DNA of 32,461 nucleotides, from assembly GCF_001043915.1 (NCBI RefSeq), contig NZ_LABX01000043.1, forward strand, positions 1-32,461, given 5' to 3'. The position numbers and the translations under genes are program-made. This document shows positions 16,050-24,411 of this stretch, piece by piece. The notes below the pieces were generated by a model. It was not told the origin of the DNA and did no database searches. It saw only the letters and a program-made list of their open reading frames with translations. Every line of letters begins with the position of its first letter. Positions within the stretch are counted from its first letter, which is position 1. The DNA comes from Methylobacterium aquaticum (lineage in GTDB: Bacteria > Pseudomonadota > Alphaproteobacteria > Rhizobiales > Beijerinckiaceae).

Positions 16050-17240
16050 TCAATCCCGTGTGGTGCGGCCGGGGCCCGGATTGCGCTGCGAACCGCGCTG
16101 CTCCCTGCCCGGTGTATCCTTGCTCTGACCGTCCTTGGCACTCTCCGGCGCCTCGTTGATGCCGGGTGCGATGCCCGGGGCGATCTCGTCGGCGCTCGGG
16201 CCCGCCGTCGGGTCGGGGGCCGGCAGGGTCGAGACCTCGTGCGAGCCCTTGACCGTGGTGGTGATGCCGGCCGGCGAGACGACGGCATCCTGCGGCCGCT
16301 TCGGGCCGAGGCGGTCGACCAAGGCGCTGAACACGTCGCGCAGGCGGTCGCCGCGCTCGGCATAGGCGCCGACCGAGATTGTGGCGGTCGTGCCGGCGAC
16401 GAGGGCGATGCCCGGCGGCACCGCCTCGATGCGGATCCGCACCGGGACCCGCTGGGCGAGGCGGACCCAGGTATAGACCGGATCGACGCTGGGCAGCCCC
16501 TGCGTGCTCGCCGCGGCGTTCGGGGTGCTGATGCCGCGGGTGATGCTGTCGACCCGGCCGCGGATCGGCGCGGCATAGCCCATCAGCGCGGCCGTCGCCG
16601 GGTCGCCGACCCGGATGTGGTCCATCTTGGTCTCCTCGAAATAGCCGTCGATCCAGTACGAATCGGCATCGATGACCGAGATGTTGGAGGTGCCCGCCGC
16701 CGCATAGTCGCCGACCCGCAGGAGCAGGTTGGTGACGTAGCCGTTGACCGGGCTCCTCACCGCCGTGCGCGTCAGGTTGATCTCGGCCTGGGCGGCCTGC
16801 GCCTTCGCCGAGGCGAAAGCGGCCTCCGCCTGCCTGGCCACCCCGGCATATTGCTGCTTCTCCTCGATCGAGGTCGAGACCGTGGTCAGCGCCTCGCGCC
16901 GCGCGGCCTGGGCCCGCTTGACCTGGAGGTCGGCGGCGCGGTTCTCGACCTCGGCCTTGGCCGAATCGAGCGCGACCGTGAAGTCGAACGGATCGATCAC
17001 GTAGAGCACGTCGCCCTTGCGGACGAGCTGGTTGTCGACCACCCGCAATTCGGTGATCTGGCCCGAGACCTGGGGGGCGATGCGCGCCACCTGCACCCGC
17101 ACCCGCCCGTCCCGGGTCCAGGGCGCGGTGACGTAATACTGCCAGACGATGAGGGCGGCGAAGGCGGCCAGCGCCAGCACCGCGAGGGTCGCCAGGATCC
17201 GTAACAGCCGCCGGCCCCGGGTCGTCCGCTTCACCGCCAC
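16050..17240 (-). CDS. HlyD-family periplasmic adaptor of an aromatic-acid-type efflux system
   Basis: A 396-residue membrane-fusion protein. It has one N-terminal transmembrane helix (about 11-33), a biotinyl-lipoyl-like hairpin (I-A-P-Q-V-S-G-Q-I-T-E-L, L-V-R-K-G-D-V-L-Y-V-I-D), an alpha-helical coiled region (about 90-150), and the second lipoyl half (R-T-A-V-R-S-P-V-N-G-Y-V). A low-complexity tail from about residue 330 is rich in Pro, Gly and charged residues. The start is GTG at 17240, supported by GAGGAG six bases upstream. It is the last gene of a FUSC-DUF1656-HlyD operon, the same three parts as the E. coli AaeB-AaeX-AaeA hydroxybenzoate pump, so it likely links the inner-membrane component to the periplasm or outer membrane. 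Confidence 0.88.
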   Translation of the reverse strand: MAVKRTTRGRRLLRILATLAVLALAAFAALIVWQYYVTAPWTRDGRVRVQVARIAPQVSGQITELRVVDNQLVRKGDVLYVIDPFDFTVALDSAKAEVENRAADLQVKRAQAARREALTTVSTSIEEKQQYAGVARQAEAAFASAKAQAAQAEINLTRTAVRSPVNGYVTNLLLRVGDYAAAGTSNISVIDADSYWIDGYFEETKMDHIRVGDPATAALMGYAAPIRGRVDSITRGISTPNAAASTQGLPSVDPVYTWVRLAQRVPVRIRIEAVPPGIALVAGTTATISVGAYAERGDRLRDVFSALVDRLGPKRPQDAVVSPAGITTTVKGSHEVSTLPAPDPTAGPSADEIAPGIAPGINEAPESAKDGQSKDTPGREQRGSQRNPGPGRTTRD

Positions 17241-17250
17241 GCCACTCTCC

Positions 17251-17445
17251 TCACACCAGCACGATCAGGAGCGCCAGGATGCACATGTAGATCCCCGCCT
17301 CGGCCAGCGGCGGGTTCGCGAAGATGCGCTCGAACCGCATCAGCCGCAGGAGCGGCCGCAAAACCAGGAGGATCGCCAGGGCGAGGGCCGCGTAGACGAT
17401 GAAGGGGGAGACCAGCACCCCGCCGATCGTCAGCTCGTGGAACAT
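17251..17445 (-). CDS. DUF1656 (AaeX-like) small membrane protein
   Basis: A 64-residue protein with two hydrophobic helices (about 12-30 and 46-63) and the family opening M-F-H-E-L-T-I-G-G-V-L-V-S-P. Known DUF1656 proteins sit between an AaeB/FUSC gene and an AaeA/HlyD gene, exactly as here. They are thought to be accessory to the pump; their role is undefined. It starts three bases past the FUSC stop and ends ten bases before the HlyD start, so translation is probably coupled. Confidence 0.9.
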   Translation of the reverse strand: MFHELTIGGVLVSPFIVYAALALAILLVLRPLLRLMRFERIFANPPLAEAGIYMCILALLIVLV

Positions 17446-17448
17446 GGC

Positions 17449-19437
17449 CTAGCGGGTCCCCCACAGATCGAGGCGCCGCAGCACCCGGCCCTGTCCTTCG
17501 ATGACATAGGACGCGGCGGTGAGGTCGGCCACGACCCGTGTTGCGATGCGGCGCGAGTCGGCCGGGGCGTCGCGGCCGGCGGCGAGCAGGGCGGTCCCCG
17601 CCTTGCGCAGATGATCCGCCTCGGCCCGCCGCAGGGCGGCCCGTGCGTCGCGCACCGCGGCGTCAAAGGCCGGACGTCCGGCGAGCCGGTTGAGGCCGGC
17701 CTGTGCCCCGGCCGCAGCGGTGTCGAGGGCGGCGAGCGCGAAGGCGTGCCGCAAGGCCGCGCGGCGGACGGCGCCCGCGGTGCCGGCCCAGCCGGCGAAC
17801 TGCACCACCCGGTCGGCATCGAGGTTGACCCGCTCGTCGGCCTCCTGCGGCTCCCCCGACAGCGCCTCGATCACGTCGGCCCGGGTGGCCCGGAGCGACC
17901 AGCGCCGCCGATGGGCGTTGGTGGTCGGCAGCACGATCCGGGTCACCAGGAACAGGATCAGCCCGGAGACGCAGAACAGCACGCTCGCATTGAGGTAGGA
18001 TTCCGGGTTGTAGGGCTGGGGATTGGCCGGCGAGAGCACGACGGGGAAGAACACCAGCAGGATGAAGCCGAGGCTCGCGGTGCCCGGCCGCAGGCTGAGC
18101 AGGCAGGCGGTGACGATCACCGGCGCCATCGCGATGGCGAGCAGCGGAAACCCCTGGCCGCCGTCGAGCACGAGGAACTCGACCGCGCCGGCGCAGAGTG
18201 CGGCGAGGGGCATGCCCCAGAGCGCGCCGGTGGCAAAGCCGATCGGGTTCGGGTTGATCGAGGCGAGCGCCGCGAAGGCCGAGACCTGGAGCAGGGCCGC
18301 GGAGGTCGCTGGCCAGCCGCTCAGCACGAAGAGCGCGGCGCTGATCGCCACGGTGATGACGACCTGGGCGGCGTTGCGCAGGGCATCGGGAAAGTCGCGG
18401 TGCACCGGCAGGCGCATGTCGCGCAACGGTTCGCGGCCGGTCTCCAGCGCCGCGATGCCATCCTCGGCGAGGCGATCCTGGCGCAGGAGGTCGATGGCGC
18501 GCCGGTGCCGCAGCACGGCATCGGGATCGGTCTCGCCGCCCGCCGCCAGGGCGTCGAGCCGGGCCACCAGTTCGGGCAGCGCCTCCCGGTCGCCGTCGAG
18601 GCCCGCCAGCACCCGTGCCCGCAGGCCGCCCGGATCGCCGGAGCGCGCGACCGCCAGCGCGAAGGAGCGGGCCGCCGCCACCGAGGCGAACAGGGACGCA
18701 ACTGCGCTGCGGGCGCCGGCCGCCCGGTTCTTACCGTCATGGAACTCTGTCGCCACCACCCCGATCGCGTCGCGGGGGGCGGCCACGAGGCGCATCGCGT
18801 CGGCGGCGGCTTCGGGGCCCGGATCGCCGTCCTGGATCACCCGGCGGACGAAGGCGCGCACCGCATCGCGGGCCTTGGCCATGCCGGCGCTCAGGTCCGG
18901 GAAGACATTCGGGGCGCCGAGCGCATCGTTGATGACGGTGATCGACAGAATGCCCAGCGTGATCGCGGCGACGCGGGCGAGGCCGGACTCGAACGCCGAT
19001 TGCGGCGCGTCGATGGTGTTGATGGCGATGATCGCCACCGTGTAGCCCGACAGCATGGCGCCGTAAGCCTTCGTGCCCTGGAGGTAGTTGGCGACAAAGA
19101 CGCACAAGCCCATCCAGGTCGCGAAGGCGACCAGCATCTCGACCCGGTCCTGCCCGAACAGGGCGGTGAACAGGATCGCCACCGCGAAGCCCACGAGCGT
19201 GCCGAGGAACCGGTAGGCCGCCTTCGACAGGGCCTGGCCGCGCCGGGGTTGCGCCAGGATCGCCACCGTGACGGCGGCCGAGGACGCGCTTTCGAGCTGG
19301 AGCCAGAACCCGGCATAGAGCGCCAGCATCATGGCGAGCCAGATCCGCAGGGCATAGGCCCAGGAGGCGAGGGGCGGCGGCTCGATCCGGTCGAGGAGGG
19401 CGTCGATCCGGCCGTGCTTGTCCGTCACGGCTGCCAT
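17449..19437 (-). CDS. FUSC-family efflux transporter (AaeB-like)
   Basis: A 662-residue inner-membrane protein with two clusters of about five to six transmembrane helices (roughly residues 25-180 and 350-510) separated by a soluble region (about 185-345) and followed by a soluble tail. This duplicated plan is that of the fusaric-acid-resistance / aromatic-acid exporter family. P-R-R-G-Q-A-L-S-K-A-A-Y-R-F-L-G-T-L-V-G is the conserved loop after the second helix. With the DUF1656 and HlyD genes it would export aromatic or weak organic acids. It is the first gene of the operon. The ATG at 19437 is chosen because the family N-terminus begins just after it. No LysR-type regulator is adjacent. 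Confidence 0.9.
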   Translation of the reverse strand: MAAVTDKHGRIDALLDRIEPPPLASWAYALRIWLAMMLALYAGFWLQLESASSAAVTVAILAQPRRGQALSKAAYRFLGTLVGFAVAILFTALFGQDRVEMLVAFATWMGLCVFVANYLQGTKAYGAMLSGYTVAIIAINTIDAPQSAFESGLARVAAITLGILSITVINDALGAPNVFPDLSAGMAKARDAVRAFVRRVIQDGDPGPEAAADAMRLVAAPRDAIGVVATEFHDGKNRAAGARSAVASLFASVAAARSFALAVARSGDPGGLRARVLAGLDGDREALPELVARLDALAAGGETDPDAVLRHRRAIDLLRQDRLAEDGIAALETGREPLRDMRLPVHRDFPDALRNAAQVVITVAISAALFVLSGWPATSAALLQVSAFAALASINPNPIGFATGALWGMPLAALCAGAVEFLVLDGGQGFPLLAIAMAPVIVTACLLSLRPGTASLGFILLVFFPVVLSPANPQPYNPESYLNASVLFCVSGLILFLVTRIVLPTTNAHRRRWSLRATRADVIEALSGEPQEADERVNLDADRVVQFAGWAGTAGAVRRAALRHAFALAALDTAAAGAQAGLNRLAGRPAFDAAVRDARAALRRAEADHLRKAGTALLAAGRDAPADSRRIATRVVADLTAASYVIEGQGRVLRRLDLWGTR

Positions 19438-19569
19438 GACGCGCCTCGACGATCGATCGCGCCCGATTGGGATGCACAATCTGAATTCGATGATAGGGTC
19501 GGGGCGGCCGGGCAGCGACCCGGCGCGCGGCCCCGCGCCGCGCCAGAACAGCCAGCCGAGGAAGCGCCG

Positions 19570-20727
19570 ATGAGCAAGCCAGAGATCCGCGTCGCGACGT
19601 TCGCGGGCCCCGGGGCGGAACCCGTCATCCAATCGGTGCCCTGGCCGAAGGTTCCGCGCAAGGCCGCGCTGATCAAGGTCGGCGCCTGCGGCGTCTGCGG
19701 CACCGACCAGCACATCCTCAAGGGCCATTGGCCCAAGCCCCTGCCGTGGCCCTTCACTCTCGGCCACGAGATCGGCGGCGTCATCGTCGAGAAGGGCGAC
19801 GAGTTCACCGCCGACTTCATGGAGAAGCCGCTCCAGGTCGGATCGAAGGTGATGATCCCGCCGCTGATGCCGTGCGGGCACTGCTATTACTGCGTCCATT
19901 ACCCGGAGCAGGCCAACAAGTGCCTGACCCCGGTCTATTACGGGCGCTATCTCGGCTTCGACAAGGCGCCGCACCTGTGGGGCGGCTGGGCCGAATACGT
20001 CTATGTCGACCTGGAGATGCTGCCGGGCACCAAGGTCTACAAGCTGCCCGACGACATGTCGCTGCGCCTCGGCGCGCTCTCCGAGCCGCTGACCTCGTGC
20101 ATCCGCGCCTTCAACCGGGCGACCCGGGCGGGCGGGTTCAAGTGGGGCGACACCGTCGTGATCCAGGGCTCCGGCCCAATCGGCATCCTGGCGGTGGCCG
20201 CCGCGCAGGAGATGGGGGCAGGGCGGGTGATCTGCGTCGGCGCGCCGGAGGAGCCGCGCCTGGCGCTTGCCCGCAAGTTCGGTGCCGAGGCGACCGTCGA
20301 CATCACCGAGGTCACGACGCCCGAGGCCCGCATCGCGGCGGTGCGCGAGATCGTCGGCGGCTTCGGCGCCGATCTGGTGATGGATTGCTCGGGCCACCCG
20401 AGTGCGGGACCCGAGGGCATCGAGTTCCTGCGCGACGGCGGCACCTATGTCGAGATGGGCCAGTTCACCGATGCGGGGAAGATCGAAACCTCGTGGCACC
20501 GGATCTGCTCCAAGGACCTGAACGTCCTGGGCTCCTGGGCCTTCACCGGCAACGACCTGCCGCTCGGCGTCGACATGCTCTACCGCGCCCGGGACAAGTA
20601 CCCGTGGCTGGAGATGCAGACGGTCTATCCGTTCACGCAGGAGGGCGTGTCGCAGGCGGTGAAGGACGCGATGGCGATGAAGACGGTGAAATCCACCATC
20701 GTGCCGTTCCCGGAGCTGGTCGCGTGA
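19570..20727 (+). CDS. Zinc-dependent medium-chain alcohol dehydrogenase
   Basis: A 385-residue MDR-family dehydrogenase. Catalytic zinc ligands are seen in G-V-C-G-T-D (Cys43) and L-G-H-E-I-G-G (His66, Glu67). Structural zinc cysteines are Cys102, 105, 108 and 118, with a slightly long last spacing. The NAD(P) site is V-V-I-Q-G-S-G-P-I-G-I-L-A-V. E-P-L-T-S-C-I-R-A-F resembles sorbitol/threonine dehydrogenase-type members. It would oxidise an alcohol to an aldehyde or ketone with NAD(P)+; the substrate is not evident. It is divergent from the efflux operon across 132 bp holding only a GC-rich stretch. GAGGAAG precedes the ATG. Confidence 0.9.
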   Translation: MSKPEIRVATFAGPGAEPVIQSVPWPKVPRKAALIKVGACGVCGTDQHILKGHWPKPLPWPFTLGHEIGGVIVEKGDEFTADFMEKPLQVGSKVMIPPLMPCGHCYYCVHYPEQANKCLTPVYYGRYLGFDKAPHLWGGWAEYVYVDLEMLPGTKVYKLPDDMSLRLGALSEPLTSCIRAFNRATRAGGFKWGDTVVIQGSGPIGILAVAAAQEMGAGRVICVGAPEEPRLALARKFGAEATVDITEVTTPEARIAAVREIVGGFGADLVMDCSGHPSAGPEGIEFLRDGGTYVEMGQFTDAGKIETSWHRICSKDLNVLGSWAFTGNDLPLGVDMLYRARDKYPWLEMQTVYPFTQEGVSQAVKDAMAMKTVKSTIVPFPELVA

Positions 20728-20820
20728 CGCCGGCCGTCGGCCGTTGAGCGCATGGCGGGACGGGCGGGAAGGCGCTACGTCGGGGGCCTGTCGATTCGCG
20801 CAAAGCCGGAGGCCACGCCG

Positions 20821-21234
20821 TTGCGTCCCGTTCGTCTCGCCGCCCTGTTTCTCGCCTGCGTGCCGGTGCTCGCCCACGCGCAGGCGGGTCCTCAGCCCGC
20901 CGGCACCTGGCTCACCCCTGGCGGTGATGCGCAGATCCGCATCAGCCGCTGCGGCGCCGGCTATTGCGGCACCGTCGCCAAGGTTCTGACCGGCGAGGCC
21001 AAGGACGTGAACAACCCGGATGCCTCCTTGCGGGGCCGCAGCATCGTCGGCGTGGCGCTCACCCGCGACATGCGCCCGTCCGGCGACGGCTGGGAGGGCT
21101 CGCTCTACAATTTTCGCGACGGCAAGACCTATTCGGGCAAGCTCGCCATGAAGGGGCCGAACGTGCTCGAATTGTCGGGCTGCGTGCTCGGAGGGCTGAT
21201 CTGCAAGAAGCAGATGTGGACGCGGGTAGATTGA
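20821..21234 (+). CDS. DUF2147 secreted protein
   Basis: A mature domain of about 115 residues with the DUF2147 pattern: G-T-W-L-T near the start, C-G-A-G-Y-C-G-T-V, N-P-D-A-S-L-R-G-R, G-W-E-G-S-L-Y-N-F-R-D-G-K-T-Y, and G-C-V-L-G-G-L-I-C-K-K-Q. These are small periplasmic beta-barrel-like proteins of unknown function. The start is proposed as TTG 20821 because GGAGG (20808-20812) is eight bases upstream and the signal peptide begins immediately (L-R-P-V-R-L-A-A-L-F-L-A). An ATG at 20752 would add 23 residues without a ribosome site. It follows the dehydrogenase on the same strand. Confidence 0.85.
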   Translation: MRPVRLAALFLACVPVLAHAQAGPQPAGTWLTPGGDAQIRISRCGAGYCGTVAKVLTGEAKDVNNPDASLRGRSIVGVALTRDMRPSGDGWEGSLYNFRDGKTYSGKLAMKGPNVLELSGCVLGGLICKKQMWTRVD

Positions 21235-21257
21235 GAGGCGCGGCGGCCGGTCGCCTC
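21235..21257. terminator. Hairpin between convergent DUF2147 and DUF4345 genes
   Basis: GAGGCG (21235-21240) pairs with CGCCTC (21252-21257) over an 11-base GC-rich loop, starting right after the DUF2147 stop and ending three bases before the convergent stop. No T-run is present. Confidence 0.35.
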
Positions 21258-21260
21258 ACT

Positions 21261-21668
21261 TTACAGCACCGCCGTCCCCGCCCGGTTCGCCACCCTGATC
21301 TGCCACAGGCAGAGCAGCGGCGTGACCACCAGCTCCATGCCGAGCGCCGCCAGCATCGTCAGCGACGGCACACCGGTGAGCCACAGGCCGAGGAGCCGGG
21401 CGAGGCCGCCCAGTACCACCACCATGGTCAGGAAGCGGAACAGCGAACCCTTGGTCTCGATGCCCGGGATCGTCGACCAGAACAACAGGCCGATCCCGAG
21501 GAGCAGGCCCGACAGATAGCGAAAATGGCTGTCGGTCGAGACGTCGAAGGCGCCGCTGCCGAGGCCGGCCTGGCCGAACAGCACGCCCCAGAGCCCGCCC
21601 AGGACCGGCACGAGCCCCGCCACCGCCACCACGCGCTGAAGCGCCCGCCGCTCCGTTTCGTCGGTCAT
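21261..21668 (-). CDS. DUF4345 family membrane protein
   Basis: A 135-residue protein with four hydrophobic helices (about 13-32, 48-66, 77-97 and 102-122), matching the small DUF4345 membrane family of unknown function. S-D-S-H-F-R-Y-L-S-G-L-L-L-G-I-G is the conserved loop/helix-2 motif. ATG 21668 has GGAG eight bases upstream; an in-frame GTG at 21674 is too close to it. The next gene upstream (MaoC) lies 67 bp away on the same strand and may share a transcript. Confidence 0.75.
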   Translation of the reverse strand: MTDETERRALQRVVAVAGLVPVLGGLWGVLFGQAGLGSGAFDVSTDSHFRYLSGLLLGIGLLFWSTIPGIETKGSLFRFLTMVVVLGGLARLLGLWLTGVPSLTMLAALGMELVVTPLLCLWQIRVANRAGTAVL

Positions 21669-21735
21669 GCTCACGGCTCCGCTGCGTCTCCCTCGACAAG
21701 TCGTCCGGACGCGCAGGGTTCACCCGTGATGCCGG

Positions 21736-22194
21736 TCACCAATGGTGCAGAACCACCGCCTCGGCGAGGCAGGCCGGCTTCTCGCCGCCCTCGATCTCCA
21801 CCGTCACCCCGTAGGTGGTGCGCAGGCCCCGGGGCGGCACGTCGAGGGCGGAGGCCACCCGCACCCGGCCGCGCAGGCGCGCATTGACCACCACGGGCGC
21901 CGGGAAGCGCACCCGGTCGAGACCGTAATTCAGGCTGAGCCGCAGGCCCTCCAGGCGGCGCACCCCGGCGATGAAGCGCGGCACCAGCGACAGGGTGAGG
22001 TAGCCATGCGCCACCGTGGCGCCGTAAGGCGACTCCCGCGCCGCCCGCGCGGGATCGACGTGGATCCACTGGTGGTCGTCCGTCGCCTCGGCGAAGCGGT
22101 CGATCATCGCCTGGTCGACGGTGACCCACGCGCCGACCCCGATCTCCTGCCCGATCGCCGCCTTCAAGGCCTCCGGCCCGTCGAAGATCTCCAT
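21736..22194 (-). CDS. MaoC-like (R)-specific hydratase
   Basis: A 152-residue single hot-dog domain. The signature [18 protein letters not shown] has the catalytic pair Asp40 and His45, followed by [13 protein letters not shown]. Such enzymes hydrate enoyl-CoA or related thioesters to the (R)-3-hydroxy form, feeding beta-oxidation intermediates to polyhydroxyalkanoate or other pathways. The physiological substrate is not shown. GGAGGAG stands about six bases before the ATG. It is divergent from the inositol-phosphate synthase gene. Confidence 0.88.
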   Translation of the reverse strand: MEIFDGPEALKAAIGQEIGVGAWVTVDQAMIDRFAEATDDHQWIHVDPARAARESPYGATVAHGYLTLSLVPRFIAGVRRLEGLRLSLNYGLDRVRFPAPVVVNARLRGRVRVASALDVPPRGLRTTYGVTVEIEGGEKPACLAEAVVLHHW

Positions 22195-22246
22195 GCGGTC
22201 TCCTCCCGTTGTCCGTCATCGTTGTGCCCCCGCACCTTACGGCCCA

Positions 22247-22285
22247 GCGCGGCGCACGGCCACGCGCGGCGCACGGCCATGCGCG
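22247..22285. repeat. 17-bp tandem repeat in a divergent promoter region
   Basis: GCGCGGCGCACGGCCAY occurs at 22247-22263 and 22264-22280 with one difference, followed by GCGCG of a third copy. It lies in the 164-bp gap between maoC-like and inositol-3-phosphate synthase genes. Confidence 0.7.
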
Positions 22286-22358
22286 ATCGGGGGGTCGATA
22301 CTCCCAAGGAGTGTTCTACTTAGCTCGGGAGAGCGTGTGTCGCGGAGGAGTGCCGGCT

Positions 22359-23456
22359 TTGGGCCAGAAGAGCGTGCGGGTCGCGATCGCGGGTGTCGGC
22401 AATTGCGCCTCCTCCTTCGTGCAGGGCCTGACCCATTACCGCGAGGCCGGCCCGGGCGATGCCGTACCGGGCCTGATGAGCCCCGATCTCGGCGGCTACC
22501 GGGTGAGGGACGTCCTGGTCGTGGCGGCCTTCGACGTTGCGGACGCCAAGGTCGGGCGCGACCTCGCGGAGGCGATCCTGGCCCCGCCCAACAACACCGC
22601 GCGCTTCGCCGCCATCGCGCCGACCGGGGTGGTGGTGGAGCGTGGCCCGACCCTCGACGGCCTCGGCCGTTACCTCGCGCCGATCGTGCCGGAATCCTCC
22701 GCCCGGCCGGTCGACGTCGCTGCCGCTCTGCGGCGCTGCGGCGCCGAGGTGCTGGTCTCCTACCTGCCGGTCGGCTCGCAAGCCGCCACCGAGTTCTATG
22801 CCGAGGCGGCGCTGGCGGCGGGCTGCGCCTTCGTCAACTGCATCCCGGTCTTCATCGCCTCGCATCCCGAGTGGCGCCACCGCTTCGCAGCGGCCGGGCT
22901 GCCGCTGATCGGCGACGACATCAAGAGCCAGGTCGGCGCCACCATCGTGCACCGGGCGCTGGCCCGTCTCTTTCGCGATCGGGGCGTCACGCTGGACCGC
23001 ACCTACCAGCTCAATGTCGGCGGCAACGCCGATTTCCGCAACATGCTGGAGCGCGAGCGGCTCGAGTCGAAAAAGATCTCGAAGACGCAAGCGGTGCAGA
23101 GCCAGCTCGCGACCGCCCTGCCGGCAGACGACATCCATGTCGGACCGAGCGATTACGTGCCGTGGCTGAGCGACCGCAAATGGGCCCATATCCGCCTGGA
23201 GGGCACGGCCTTCGGCGGCGTGCCGCTGAGCCTCGAACTCAAGCTCGAAGTGTGGGATTCGCCGAACTCGGCCGGCATCGTCATCGATGCGGTGCGCTGC
23301 GCGGCGCTGGCGCGGGAGCGCGGGATCGGCGGGGCGCTGGTCGGTCCCTCGGGCTGGCTGATGAAGTCCCCGCCGGAGCAGTTCACCGACGAGGAGGCCC
23401 ACCGGCGGATGCGGGCCTTCGTGACGGGGGAGGGGCGAGAGACCGACGATCGTTGA
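22359..23456 (+). CDS. Inositol-3-phosphate synthase
   Basis: A 365-residue NAD-dependent synthase that would cyclise glucose-6-phosphate to 1L-myo-inositol-3-phosphate. Features are [15 protein letters not shown] (NAD site, residues 5-19), [29 protein letters not shown], and [11 protein letters not shown]. Size and motifs fit the short prokaryotic (actinobacterial-like) class, not the 500-residue eukaryotic one. The start is TTG 22359: AGGAG (22346-22350) lies eight bases upstream, while the in-frame GTG at 22350 overlaps it. The stop codon sits in the loop of a 10-bp hairpin. Confidence 0.92.
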   Translation: MGQKSVRVAIAGVGNCASSFVQGLTHYREAGPGDAVPGLMSPDLGGYRVRDVLVVAAFDVADAKVGRDLAEAILAPPNNTARFAAIAPTGVVVERGPTLDGLGRYLAPIVPESSARPVDVAAALRRCGAEVLVSYLPVGSQAATEFYAEAALAAGCAFVNCIPVFIASHPEWRHRFAAAGLPLIGDDIKSQVGATIVHRALARLFRDRGVTLDRTYQLNVGGNADFRNMLERERLESKKISKTQAVQSQLATALPADDIHVGPSDYVPWLSDRKWAHIRLEGTAFGGVPLSLELKLEVWDSPNSAGIVIDAVRCAALARERGIGGALVGPSGWLMKSPPEQFTDEEAHRRMRAFVTGEGRETDDR

Positions 23457-23469
23457 CGCCGATCGTCGG
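23443..23469 (+). terminator. Hairpin enclosing the inositol-phosphate synthase stop codon
   Basis: CCGACGATCG (23443-23452) and CGATCGTCGG (23460-23469) form a perfect 10-bp stem. The seven-base loop carries the TGA stop (23454-23456). It is a likely 3'-end or terminator structure, just before the dispersed element. Confidence 0.55.
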
Positions 23470-23473
23470 CATC

Positions 23474-23644
23474 ATACCAACGGCCGACGATGCTGACGCA
23501 TCGATTCGATCTCGGGCAGGCCCGAGATCGACGCGGCCGTTGCCTCCCTCTCGAATTGTCGATGCCAAGCCCAGTTGTCCGGGACCTTGGGCTTGGCGAC
23601 AATTCGCGAACGGCACCAAAGGTCTTTCCAACGACCGTCGGTAT
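23474..23644 (+). repeat. Dispersed palindromic element, copy B
   Basis: 171 bp from ATACCAACGG to CCGTCGGTAT, filling the space between convergent genes; its last base is in the SDR stop codon. Outer stem AACGGCC (23479-23485) / GGCCGTT (23535-23541). It includes an extra perfect 11-bp hairpin, CGATCTCGGGC-AG-GCCCGAGATCG (23507-23530), absent from the other copies. The middle hairpin is GCCAAGCCCA / TGGGCTTGGC flanked by ATTGTC / GACAAT, and the last is GGTC / GACC. Confidence 0.85.
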
Positions 23645-24411
23645 CACCCCATCACCAGCCCGCCATCGACGTACAGCACCTGCCCGGTCACGAACCGGCT
23701 CTCCTCCCCGGCCAGGAACAGCACCGGCCCGGCCACGTCCTCCGGGGTCGCGAGGCGGCGCAGCGGCGTCTGGGCGATCAGCGCCTCGCGCACCTCCTCG
23801 GGCGTGTCCCGGCTCGCCTCCGTGGGATAGACCAGCCCGGGCGCCACGCAATTGACCCGCACGCCGAGCGGTCCCAGCTCGGCCGCGAGATTGCGGCTGA
23901 AGCCGACCAGCGCCGCCTTGGCGGTGGTGTAATCGTGGTAGGGGATGCTCGGGCGCGCGACGAGGTCGCTCGCCAGATTGACGATGGCGGCCCCGCTGTG
24001 CCGGGTCATCAGCGGCAGCAGCGCCTGGACCACCGTGTAGGCCGCCCGCACCGCCCCATCGAACTGGCGCTGGTAGGCGTCCCACGGCACGTCGCTGAAG
24101 CGGGCCCGGCGGTCGGGATCGAAGCGATAGGGCGCGAAGGCGTTGTTGACGATTCCGTCGAGGCGACCGACCTCCTCGGTGATCCGCTCGCTGAGCCCCG
24201 CCACCGCCGCCGGATCGGTCACGTCGGCGGCGATCGGGAGCGCCTGCCCGCCGAGCGCCCGGCAGCGTTCCGCCACCGCCTCGGCGGCGGCGTGGTTCTC
24301 GCGGTAATTGACGATCACGAGGCCGCCCGCGCCGGCGAAGGCCGTGGCGATGGCGGCGCCGATGCCGCGGCTTCCCCCCGTGACCAGGATGGCGCGGTCG
24401 CGGAACCTCAC
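23644..24411 (-). CDS. SDR-family oxidoreductase, last gene of the TPP-riboswitch operon
   Basis: A 255-residue classical short-chain dehydrogenase/reductase. The cofactor site is T-G-G-S-R-G-I-G (11-18), with N-N-A-F at 89-92, catalytic Ser148 and Y-T-T-A-K (Tyr161, Lys165). The C-terminus Y-V-D-G-G-L is typical of the FabG-like group. It would interconvert a carbonyl and an alcohol with NAD(P)H. The GTG start (24411) overlaps the upstream stop as GTGA, with GGAGGA seven to eight bases before, so it is translationally coupled to the binding-protein gene. In this operon I infer that it reduces an aldehyde made by the LuxC-like protein; annotation as a 3-oxoacyl-ACP reductase would be the default alternative. 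Confidence 0.9.
   Translation of the reverse strand: MRFRDRAILVTGGSRGIGAAIATAFAGAGGLVIVNYRENHAAAEAVAERCRALGGQALPIAADVTDPAAVAGLSERITEEVGRLDGIVNNAFAPYRFDPDRRARFSDVPWDAYQRQFDGAVRAAYTVVQALLPLMTRHSGAAIVNLASDLVARPSIPYHDYTTAKAALVGFSRNLAAELGPLGVRVNCVAPGLVYPTEASRDTPEEVREALIAQTPLRRLATPEDVAGPVLFLAGEESRFVTGQVLYVDGGLVMG

Noticed and set aside
17149..19569. Plus-strand open frame leading into the alcohol dehydrogenase
   Set aside because: It is antisense to the FUSC operon, low-complexity Arg/Gly/Gln-rich; the dehydrogenase family begins at 19570.
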